Of a DNA stretch of 64,000 nucleotides, positions 36,736-44,450 are shown in pieces (within the stretch, counting starts at the first letter, position 1; every line of letters begins with the position of its first letter). The notes below the pieces were generated by a model that was not told where the DNA came from, ran no database searches, and saw only the letters and a list, made by a program, of their open reading frames with translations. Made by a program: the position numbers and the translations under genes. The DNA is from Paraflavitalea sp. CAU 1676 (GTDB lineage Bacteria; Bacteroidota; Bacteroidia; Chitinophagales; Chitinophagaceae): NCBI RefSeq assembly GCF_029223285.1, contig NZ_JARHUJ010000003.1, positions 682,001 to 746,000 of the forward strand, given 5' to 3'.

Positions 36736-36811
36736 ATCCGCAGGATAAGTTCTTCATCGTCATCTCATTGGTAGGGGTTTCCAGAATGCCTTAACTAGGG
36801 GGACGACATGA

Positions 36812-37985
36812 TTAATTCGTTTTGAAAATCTCCCTCAGTTTCGTCTTAACCTGCCCCAATTCGCTTCCACCATTTAATAACACTTTCCCATCCGGATCAA
36901 CTAAAAAATAATGTGGGAAGCTGGAAACATTGAAGTTAAACGCGGCGCCTTTATTCTCCGTTTTATAATCGGAAAGATTGGTCCAGATAAGTTGATCTTT
37001 CAATACTGCGGTTTTCCAATCATCTAAATTATTATCAACCGAGATACTCACGATTTCAAAATTCTGAGCATTATAGTCATTGTAAATTTCTTTTAGTAAA
37101 GGATTGTTTTTCCTGCAAGGAGGGCACCAGCTTGCCCAGAAATCAATTAATACGTATTTGTTTCTAAAATCCGACAACTGTACAAATTTCCCTTCAATAT
37201 CTTTCAATGTAAAGGGGGGCGCCAACATTCCTTCACGCAAAGGAGGATTTAATTCCTTATCAATTTTTGCGATTAAATTTTTCCCTTCTTCACCAGTAAT
37301 AATTTGAGTCGGAAACAATGACACAAAAGAGGCCTTTAAATCTCTCAAATAGTTCTTGTCATTTTTAAAAAACCCGAGAGCGGGAATAATAACTTGATTC
37401 CTACAGTACCAAAAAGCAAAAATAATTTGAAGAATAACCTTTAAAAAACGAAAGCGTACGGTTGTTCATTCTTTTTTGTAAAACTCTGTTAATCAAAAAA
37501 AGAGAATCGTTACGAACAACATCACTGCCATGTTTTGACCAAAGATCACTCAAGTCCTTTGCTTCTTCAAATCTGTATAAAAATATTTTCTTATACAAAG
37601 TATTTGAATGGGTGTCTAAAACTGAAACTGCATTCAAACAATTTCTATACTCCAACTTTTGTGTTGATCCTTCACCGCTTACACTCAAATGAATGGAGGA
37701 CTTTTTTTCATTTACAAAAAACACATAAGACCCTATAGACTCGTTTTCATGTACATAATCAATATTAACGGCAACCATTTTCGAAACAAATTTGTCAGCT
37801 AGAACTGCCTTACGCACACTTAGAGTATCTGGAAGGAAAATATCTTCATAACCATTATAATATGAAAGCCTTAGTCCCTTCGGATTGACTGTTGAATCAC
37901 ACCAAATGGTTAAATCAAAAACCTTTTGAGAATATGACAAATGACAACAAAATAACAGTATCAATATACTTCTAACGCTCTTCAT
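36812..37985 (-). pseudogene. TlpA/ResA-like thioredoxin protein, split by a frameshift
   Basis: Two frames make one protein. 37401-37985 encodes a signal peptide (ends SYSQ) and an N-terminal DUF4369-like helical/strand domain; it stops soon after SFFKGYSSNYFCF. Removing one T from the T5 run (plus 37411-37415) restores FCF-WYCRNQVIIPALGFF and joins the second frame, which holds the AhpC/TSA-thioredoxin domain with active site W-C-P-P-C. The second frame has no ATG, only TTG 37348. An intact product would be a periplasmic disulfide reductase of about 390 residues. This may be a true pseudogene, slippage decoding, or a base-call error. First gene of the AT-rich block. Confidence 0.8.
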
Positions 37986-38020
37986 GTAAGGTGATATTTA
38001 GATAACAGCGAGGACCGATT

Positions 38021-38734
38021 TTACAGACCTTTTTTTGTACGCTCACTTGTCAAAATGTCAACTCCGGTGTACTTAATTCTTCTATAAATATCCTGCCGAC
38101 AGCCACATGAGCAGTTTGGCTCAAGATGTACTGTCATAATCATTTCTGATCCGTGCAAATTTTTGGCTAAAGAAAATGACCAATTTTCATTTTTATCCTC
38201 AAGCAGAATGTTATAATAATTTACCCTTGTAAATTCAATTCCTGCTTTTTGAACTACGACCTTATATGATGTCTGTCTGAATAATGAATCATTGAAATAA
38301 AAATATGCAGTATGCCCGTCAAACCTAATAACTTTCCCTGTATCAATGTCTGTAGTCGTTGTTGTTTTTAAAACCATCCCAGTCCAAAAATCATGACTAA
38401 ATCGCCACTCACCTTTTAAATTACTCTCAAAATATGCTGTATTTGATTTTATTATCCTGTCAAGTTGTGGATTAAAGTATTCATCTGAATATTTTATGGT
38501 GTCATAAAGTGACAAACCCCACATTATTTTTGTCGCCTTAAACGAACTATCGGGATTGTTTTCTTCTATTAACGATTTTACTTTGTCTTCAAAAATTCCA
38601 CAATTGGTGCTGCTGTATATGTAATTGTATTTGCCCAATACTAGACTTTTAAAATCCTTCGTGTTAGGATACGTTTCTTGTCCGTACACACATGAACTTA
38701 GACTGAAAAACAATATTAAAGCCTCAAATTTCAT
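38021..38734 (-). CDS. Exported hypothetical protein
   Basis: About 237 residues, not recognised. The signal peptide covers about 19 residues (LSSCVYGQ). The mature part has a long central helix region and strand-rich sections with aromatic residues; a cysteine pair C-S-C-G-C near the C-terminus (EPNCSCGCRQD) is notable and could bind a metal or form disulfides. The frame is open to 38776, but ATG 38734 gives the signal peptide. It belongs to the AT-rich array of minus-strand exported orphans, 35 nt upstream (in transcription) of the split TlpA gene. Confidence 0.65.
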   Translation of the reverse strand: MKFEALILFFSLSSCVYGQETYPNTKDFKSLVLGKYNYIYSSTNCGIFEDKVKSLIEENNPDSSFKATKIMWGLSLYDTIKYSDEYFNPQLDRIIKSNTAYFESNLKGEWRFSHDFWTGMVLKTTTTTDIDTGKVIRFDGHTAYFYFNDSLFRQTSYKVVVQKAGIEFTRVNYYNILLEDKNENWSFSLAKNLHGSEMIMTVHLEPNCSCGCRQDIYRRIKYTGVDILTSERTKKGL

Positions 38735-38784
38735 AATATCTCTATTAAGTGTCGCACAACGACCAGGGTTTGTCATGATGCATG

Positions 38785-39519
38785 CTAGATTTTCTTTGCC
38801 GTATTCAAGTCATCCGAAAGCCTTAGCAGATTAGCCCTGATAGAAAAATTATTTGAATTAATAGTATTTGAGGCTTTCGTACCATTTGAGTAAAACACGT
38901 TAATACTTTCCACATATTTTATCGGTGAAAGATAACCTCTCTTCGGTTGGATCCCAGGAAAGGAAATGGTATCACCTTTTAGTGTTCGAAGGAAAAGCCC
39001 TTTTGTTTTTGAATCTTCATTAATTGTAACAATATTTGAAATATCGTTGATGGTAACTTTCCATTTATTTAGATTGACGTCAACTAATTCAGTTTTGTCC
39101 CTTTCATTGCCATGCTTTGTAACAAAACCGTAGCTATTAAAAGACATCTCGCTAAAATCTCGGGTCAAAGTTATTTTGACACTATCTAACCCGAAGTTCT
39201 TCCCAAAAAGGGTAAAATACTTTTTCGGAAACAACACTTCGTCAGCAAGGCATACATTCGACATTATTTTGCCAGTGAAAAAATAGGAAACGATCGAATC
39301 TTTTATCGCCTTCTCAATTTCGGAATCAATTTTTGATACAGAAAGAATACTATCGGTTAGAGCCGCTAATGTCTCTGGATCGTTTTCACATATCAGCGGC
39401 ACTTCCGATTTAACCAAATGATTCACTGAAACGACTGCTTTTGATTTCCCATCATCGGAAAATAATGTGCACTTTGTTAATGCCATTAAAATGATGATGA
39501 TAAAAATAGAATGCTTCAT
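38785..39519 (-). CDS. Hypothetical lipoprotein
   Basis: 244 residues, not recognised. Signal peptide with a lipobox at C17 (LMALTKCTL), then a globular domain with no repeats or catalytic motif that I can name. It may be surface or periplasmic. Its upstream and downstream neighbours on the same strand have the same kind of N-terminus, and the AT-rich composition is shared, so it looks like part of an acquired block. Confidence 0.62.
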   Translation of the reverse strand: MKHSIFIIIILMALTKCTLFSDDGKSKAVVSVNHLVKSEVPLICENDPETLAALTDSILSVSKIDSEIEKAIKDSIVSYFFTGKIMSNVCLADEVLFPKKYFTLFGKNFGLDSVKITLTRDFSEMSFNSYGFVTKHGNERDKTELVDVNLNKWKVTINDISNIVTINEDSKTKGLFLRTLKGDTISFPGIQPKRGYLSPIKYVESINVFYSNGTKASNTINSNNFSIRANLLRLSDDLNTAKKI

Positions 39520-39576
39520 AAAATCACGCTTAAAGTTAAAGTATTATCACTGTGGCGGCATCCTGTATCCTAGCTG

Positions 39577-40017
39577 CTATTCACTTTTTATGATGAATCT
39601 TTTTATGCGATAAAAGCGTTCTCCATAGTCGAATTGGATCTCCCCGTCATACTGCTTATTAAATTGTTTTTCAGTCCAGTTATTCCTAAGTAGCAGTGCT
39701 TTCTCATTGTCAGTTAGCTCAACTTTATCTATCTCTCTAGACTGGGAAAACCTATAGTACACTGAAATATGGCCGCCTTTGCTTTTTAGCTCAATCATTT
39801 CAAAATTCTTTGAAATTCTTTTCAGCGTGTCAGCTTGACAGAGTTCATTAAGTCCAAAGTCTCGTCCATTTGTTAGACTTAAATAGTCATGAATTAAAGT
39901 CGAAAGTATTATAATGTCTTTATTGCGTTCTGCTATTGGATTGTTTGTCGTCAGTCTTGAAGTTGTCGAACATCCAATAGCAAAAAATGTGAATACAATT
40001 AAGATTTTATGCATCAT
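39577..40017 (-). CDS. Hypothetical lipoprotein
   Basis: About 146 residues, not recognised. The hydrophobic start is followed by a lipobox (FAIGCSTTS). The remainder is charged and includes a C-terminal section with repeated aromatic residues (YGERFYRIKRF). ATG 40017 (or 40014) is chosen over the frame's beginning at 40068, because it directly precedes the signal peptide. A motif CAACGAGCAGGGTTT (40021-40035) just upstream recurs before the 38021-38734 gene. Confidence 0.6.
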   Translation of the reverse strand: MMHKILIVFTFFAIGCSTTSRLTTNNPIAERNKDIIILSTLIHDYLSLTNGRDFGLNELCQADTLKRISKNFEMIELKSKGGHISVYYRFSQSREIDKVELTDNEKALLLRNNWTEKQFNKQYDGEIQFDYGERFYRIKRFIIKSE

Positions 40018-40078
40018 AGCCAACGAGCAGGGTTTTAAGTAGGTCGAGTACTTATATTTCGTATACAAATAACCGGTG

Positions 40079-40882
40079 TCACCGTTCCCATACTTTCCTT
40101 ATGAGTTTTAATAATGGAAACTCTTTCTTTTCAATTGAGCTTTTTAATTCTGAGTCTTCTTGATTGGCTTGTTTAACTTCTTTATCCTTTCTCTTTTCTT
40201 CAATTTCATACTCTTTCATTTCTAATTCAAACCGCTCATCCTCGTCGAGTGGTTGTTTTAAATCTGCGCCGCCTTTGTGTGCAAATTGAACGTAGTCTTC
40301 AGGTGGTGTCGGTAATTGGTTTTCGCATTCCTTTGAACAAAGGTTTGCCAATAGAGGCAATACGTCTGTACCTACATGTAGAGAAATCCAAAGTTGATTT
40401 GTTTGCTCATAAGTCATTGACTTACCACAAACGCTACAGTTCACTGTGTCACCCGAATAACGTACCGGGTTATGATTCAACCGGGGAAATCCCATTCTAT
40501 TTTTCCAATTGCCATATAAGGCCCTTGTACTCACTCTGCTATTCTTAAGATTTTTGCACTTTGTAATTTCGTAGGGGAACCAATGTAAGTTATATGAAGT
40601 GTAAGGGTCAAAATATTCAAGAGCTTCCATCTGCCCAATTTCTGGTGGAATACGTTTCAGCTTACTACCATATAGCCAGACTTTTTTGACTTTCTTAAGC
40701 TTTGATATTGTCTCAGGCAAAGTATGTATTTGAGCAAATAATTCCTGTCCAAGCTCCTCTACTGGAGAAAATTCTTCTCTGTTTTCTGCTTCAATCTTGT
40801 CGACATAATCACAGAGCCTTTTCCAGGCAACAGAATCTCTGTCTTGCACATCATTCACAACTCTAGATATTCTGTTATTCAT
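40079..40882 (-). CDS. Leucine-rich-repeat-like cytoplasmic protein with a Cys4 zinc-ribbon-like region
   Basis: 267 residues without signal peptide. About residues 50-115 resemble short leucine-rich repeats (ETISKLKKVKKVWLYGSKL, IPPEIGQMEALEYFD, FPYEITKCKNLK). Residues 145-190 hold four cysteines as C-x-x-C ... C-x3-C (NCSVCGKS, LCSKEC), a probable zinc ribbon. The C-terminal 60 residues are highly charged and probably coiled coil. It is one of two block members lacking export signals by sequence. No function is known. Confidence 0.65.
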   Translation of the reverse strand: MNNRISRVVNDVQDRDSVAWKRLCDYVDKIEAENREEFSPVEELGQELFAQIHTLPETISKLKKVKKVWLYGSKLKRIPPEIGQMEALEYFDPYTSYNLHWFPYEITKCKNLKNSRVSTRALYGNWKNRMGFPRLNHNPVRYSGDTVNCSVCGKSMTYEQTNQLWISLHVGTDVLPLLANLCSKECENQLPTPPEDYVQFAHKGGADLKQPLDEDERFELEMKEYEIEEKRKDKEVKQANQEDSELKSSIEKKEFPLLKLIRKVWER

Positions 40883-40966
40883 TGTCTGTTAGATTTCAGT
40901 GTCTGTCGTTGATTGCCACTAATGTTAGCGGGCCTTTTGTTCGGGCGGATTTTATTCGGTCAGCTA

Positions 40967-41542
40967 TTATTCATCGTCCATTCTGAATATTCGTGAATAG
41001 TCGCCATACTCTGTATTCCTTAAATTATCTTCAATTACTTTTTTTGCCATTTCAAAGTCCACCACAAGACAACCTGCCTCCATAGTACCACTTCCTATGC
41101 TTCCACCATCAACGTGTCCAAGTCCTGTCCAACCTAAAAGCTCGTTCAAATGTTCTTCAAGTCTGTGACGCTTGTCAAGGTCTTGGTCTGTCCCAAAACC
41201 ATCAATTTTATACTCAACTTCCAGGGAAGCCATGTTACCTTCGTCAAAGGCGGCATAGCCTTCTTTTATTTTCTTTTCAATTTCTTCCTGAATAATCTTG
41301 CGAAAATTTGAAAAAAGCCCACCCTTAACTTCTTTACTTTGTCCTCGTTGTCCTACAATGCCCCAATGAACAATCGCAGTTTTTTCATCTTTATCCCAAG
41401 TCTCCCAATAGTAAAGCTGGTTGTCAACCTTTTTATAGAGTTTTATCATACTACTTGTAGTTTCTGTTGTAGTCCTATTGCCTGCTGAACAAGCGAAAAA
41501 AGTGACCGTTAAAATTGTCAATAGGTAAGTTATCAAATTCAT
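40967..41542 (-). CDS. Lipoprotein with a WGR-like domain
   Basis: About 191 residues from ATG 41542. A signal peptide ends in a lipobox (TFFACSAGN). Residues 30-95 match the WGR pattern: IKLYKKVDNQLYYWETW followed by IVHWGIVGQRGQSKE, including the W-G-x-V-G core. WGR domains normally occur in cytoplasmic or nuclear proteins such as MolR and PARPs, so an exported copy is odd. A second domain follows with GWTGLGHVDGGSIGSG. The frame is open to 41632 but would put the signal peptide internally. Confidence 0.7.
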   Translation of the reverse strand: MNLITYLLTILTVTFFACSAGNRTTTETTSSMIKLYKKVDNQLYYWETWDKDEKTAIVHWGIVGQRGQSKEVKGGLFSNFRKIIQEEIEKKIKEGYAAFDEGNMASLEVEYKIDGFGTDQDLDKRHRLEEHLNELLGWTGLGHVDGGSIGSGTMEAGCLVVDFEMAKKVIEDNLRNTEYGDYSRIFRMDDE

Positions 41543-41739
41543 GGATATCGTCTTTTGAGCGGCTGCAGATCGTCCAAGGCTTCTGCTGTGCCGATATTCT
41601 GTGATCTGCCAGCACGGTCTGATGCCGAGCAAGTTTAACGTAGTTGAGTTTTCCTAATTGCATGAATTTATGCAAACAGCCTTAAACAAATCGAACATGC
41701 GCGCAGGATGATCGGCAACTGTATTCAGCCAGCATTGTG

Positions 41740-42600
41740 TCATTTTGTTTTACTATCAAATCCATTTATTATTGCTTTTTTCTCTGAGTCTGTCAAAGTT
41801 CTCCCGTTGATTTCTTCCCACAGTTTTGCTGCATTTTCTGATGAATTAATTCCAATCACCTTAACTTTCTTACCCCACAGATAAATCGCAAAGTCCTTTT
41901 TGTTGTAAGCAACTCCGTCATAAAGGAATAATGTTTGAGTTTCCTTTTCTAATAATTTGTTGAAGTCAAGTTTACCTCCGACGGTCTCCTTTTTTATATA
42001 TTCAATCGGGTCTTTGATTTTTTCTTCAGGAGCCGCCAGTTGTTTAGCGATTTCAATTACCTCTGCTTTGAGCTTGTCGTAAGGTTGAATTCTATAAACA
42101 ATTCCATTGAACAGAAGTCCTTTTCCGCTGTTTGCCAAATCAATAATTTTAGCGGAAGTATCTACATTAAGTTTCACAAGTTCGTCTGCACGCTTTTCAC
42201 TTACCTCTCCCCAAACATTACAAGGAACCTGCATACTTTTCCCATTGTTCGGGTTTACAATTTTGTAAGTAAGACTCGTCTTTGAGCCGTCATTCTTCTG
42301 CATTACCATTATCATAAGCATCACGCTTTGTCCTTGATGAATAATGAAAAAGTTGGAAGGAAGGTCACGGGCAAATTTCAGATAGTCGGTTAATGTCGGC
42401 TTGTCAATAACATATACAGATGAACCCTTGTTTGAAATATTGTTGTCGACGGTGTAATAACTTGAAGTCAACTCAAATCCGTCAAGTTTCTCTTCGCTAA
42501 TTAGTTCACTGTTGAATACTGGATTTCCATGTTTGTCAACCTGTCCAAACACATTTACCTGCGCAATAACTGTTAGAAAGATTAGTACTATTTTTTTCAT
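41740..42600 (-). CDS. Exported hypothetical protein
   Basis: 286 residues, not recognised. Signal peptide of about 19 residues (NVFGQ), then a mixed alpha/beta domain with two repeated short parts (LLFNGIVYRIQPYDK and LFLYDGVAYNKKDF), which may be related strand-turn-strand units. No known motif. A run of nine C (G9 on plus, 42619-42627) lies 18 nt before the ATG on its strand. It is in the AT-rich block. Confidence 0.65.
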   Translation of the reverse strand: MKKIVLIFLTVIAQVNVFGQVDKHGNPVFNSELISEEKLDGFELTSSYYTVDNNISNKGSSVYVIDKPTLTDYLKFARDLPSNFFIIHQGQSVMLMIMVMQKNDGSKTSLTYKIVNPNNGKSMQVPCNVWGEVSEKRADELVKLNVDTSAKIIDLANSGKGLLFNGIVYRIQPYDKLKAEVIEIAKQLAAPEEKIKDPIEYIKKETVGGKLDFNKLLEKETQTLFLYDGVAYNKKDFAIYLWGKKVKVIGINSSENAAKLWEEINGRTLTDSEKKAIINGFDSKTK

Positions 42601-42721
42601 GTCTGTCTTTTAACTAGCGGGGGGGGGTATTCTAATGCTGAAACTGACGTTAAGTGGCGAATAGGGCGATCAGAATCTATATTATAGCCGCCATATCTCC
42701 AAACCGATGCAGAATGCAGGC

Positions 42722-43111
42722 CTATTCAAGCTTAAGCAGCCTCCCGTACCATTTATCACCTCCTATTTCGGCTGAATAATGAATAATATCCCCCTCAATT
42801 CTAAGGATGGTCACCAACATCACGGCACCAGGTTTGAATGGAAAATCAGGAATTGTATTTGAAAGCATCTTCATTTCATACTGGCAGTCACTAATCCACT
42901 TAACTTTCGATTTTATGTGGTATTTGCCGTCTCGATGATACTCAGTGTGATTTTCCTTCTTTATTCTGAAAAATGCCGTTGTATCCGGAATGTCCAGGTA
43001 TCTAAAAGTACCCGTTTTAACAATTGAGCAGTTCACTTTTTCTCTATCGCCTTGGGCTATAGCATAAAATACGACTAATTGTAGGATGAAGAAGAGGAAA
43101 ATTCGCTTCAT
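42722..43111 (-). CDS. Exported small hypothetical protein
   Basis: 129 residues, not recognised. Signal peptide of about 19 residues (FYAIAQ), then a 110-residue beta-rich domain with Cys at positions near 27 and 76 and the sequence DCQYEMKML, typical of small periplasmic proteins found in many Bacteroidota genomes without a function. It is the first-transcribed gene of the AT-rich minus-strand block. Confidence 0.65.
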   Translation of the reverse strand: MKRIFLFFILQLVVFYAIAQGDREKVNCSIVKTGTFRYLDIPDTTAFFRIKKENHTEYHRDGKYHIKSKVKWISDCQYEMKMLSNTIPDFPFKPGAVMLVTILRIEGDIIHYSAEIGGDKWYGRLLKLE

Positions 43112-43570
43112 GATAACGTTTTAAGGGTTACATACAAAGCTCAGGGCTTGGTACCAGGGCAATATTCCGTGATCAGCCTGAACTGGTACTGAGTAAATAT
43201 ATGTTGTTGATATTATATTCTGTTGCTTGGCGGTATTCGTCAGCCGGAACTGCAGCTGAGCAGCGAACGGAACGACGAGTACCTCCACACAAACACAGCT
43301 TCGCCACCTCAGTCACATACCGAGACCAACCAAATGCGCTCAACCACTCTCCTTTCCGGTTGAAATTCAACTCGGCAGCATCAAACCCGATTTTACAGAA
43401 AATAAATGAAATAAATGGCGTGAATAGCCGAAATCTTTTGTAAAATAGTGCCCCCTCCTAACATCTGTTTTTATAATACGAAGCTCCCTGCTTACCTCAT
43501 TTTAATCTCGAAAATGCAACGGCCGCCCTGATTGACCTGTCAATCCAGCGATCCTCACAACTGTATAGCC
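43112..43570. other. Intergenic region of 459 nt without a recognised gene
   Basis: Divergent space between the exported protein gene (minus) and the SGNH hydrolase gene (plus). Short frames on both strands around 43173-43443 have unlikely composition and no start signals that convince me. The stretch ATATTCCGTGATCAGCC (43162-43178) matches 15 of 17 bases with 41594-41610 in another spacer of the block. It marks the right edge of the AT-rich region. Confidence 0.5.
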
Positions 43571-44443
43571 ATGCAACTTCATTACCGCGACAGGTTCACT
43601 GGTGCCGGAAAGAAGCATCCATTACAATTCAGACAGTCCAAAACTTCACTGGCATGCCTGCTGTTGATGCTGTTGGCAGGTAGCCTTAGCGCACAAGGCA
43701 AAAAGGCGCGTGTATTGTTTATTGGCAATAGCTACACCTACGTCAACGATCTGCCTGGCATCGTAGCCAACATGGCGCGATCAACGGGCGACACCCTGGA
43801 ATACGACATCAGTGCGCCGGGCGGCCATACCTATGCACAGCATGTGGGGCCCGCCAATAGTAATACGGAGACTATGTCCAAATTGCGTACCGGCGGGTGG
43901 GACTATGTCGTACTGCAGGAGCAAAGCCTATTCTGCGCTAAGCTGCCCGAAAATTATTACCCCAGCTCGTTCGTATATGCCCGGTACCTGATAGATACCG
44001 TGAGGCGCTACAGCCCCCGGGCAGCAGTGATATTCTATATGACCTGGGGCCGAAAAAACGGGCTGCCGCCCAATGAGTGCGTCTACTTCTTCCCACCGTA
44101 TACCTGTGCCTATAGCAGCATGGATAGCCTGATACGATCCCGGTACATGGAACTGGCCAGGTTCACCAACTCAATGGTATCGCCGGTAAGCGCAGTATGG
44201 CGCTATATCAGGAGTCATCATCCTGCCATCGAGCTGTACGATACCGACGAAAGCCATCCCTCACCTGCAGGTTCTTATGCAGGGGCCTGTAGTTTCTACA
44301 CCGCCATCTTCGGAAGATCCCCTGAACGGGTCAGCTACAATTTTTCACTCCCGGCACCTGAAGCGGCCACTATCCGGCAGGCAGCGCGCCGGGTAGTGTA
44401 CGATAGTCTGCCAACCTGGAACATTAAAAAGCGGGATAAATAG
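43571..44443 (+). CDS. Exported SGNH/GDSL-type hydrolase
   Basis: 290 residues from ATG 43571. Signal peptide at about residues 24-42 (LMLLAGSLSAQ) after a basic region. The SGNH fold is shown by block I F-I-G-N-S54-Y (catalytic Ser) and block V D226-E-S-H229 (catalytic Asp/His), and by WDYVVLQEQS in the centre, as in Bacteroidota SGNH or DUF4886-like esterases. It would hydrolyse esters, such as acetyl groups on glycans. The next gene, a close paralogue, begins 7 nt after the stop, so the two form an operon made by tandem duplication. Confidence 0.85.
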   Translation: MQLHYRDRFTGAGKKHPLQFRQSKTSLACLLLMLLAGSLSAQGKKARVLFIGNSYTYVNDLPGIVANMARSTGDTLEYDISAPGGHTYAQHVGPANSNTETMSKLRTGGWDYVVLQEQSLFCAKLPENYYPSSFVYARYLIDTVRRYSPRAAVIFYMTWGRKNGLPPNECVYFFPPYTCAYSSMDSLIRSRYMELARFTNSMVSPVSAVWRYIRSHHPAIELYDTDESHPSPAGSYAGACSFYTAIFGRSPERVSYNFSLPAPEAATIRQAARRVVYDSLPTWNIKKRDK

Positions 44444-44450
44444 CCTTTCT

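Noticed and set aside
24463-36736. Reading the three elements on the plus strand as GGA-rich CsrB-like RNAs
   Set aside because: The plus strand has many TGGA motifs, but promoters with fixed spacing and terminators with U-runs are on the minus strand in all three. I also know of no CsrA in typical members of this group.
24463-36736. Transposable element or IS-derived repeat
   Set aside because: No transposase frame, terminal inverted repeats or target duplications were found, and copies are diverged except for functional blocks.
43173-43443. Overlapping short frames on both strands upstream of the SGNH gene
   Set aside because: Composition and starts are not gene-like on either strand; probably chance frames in a spacer.
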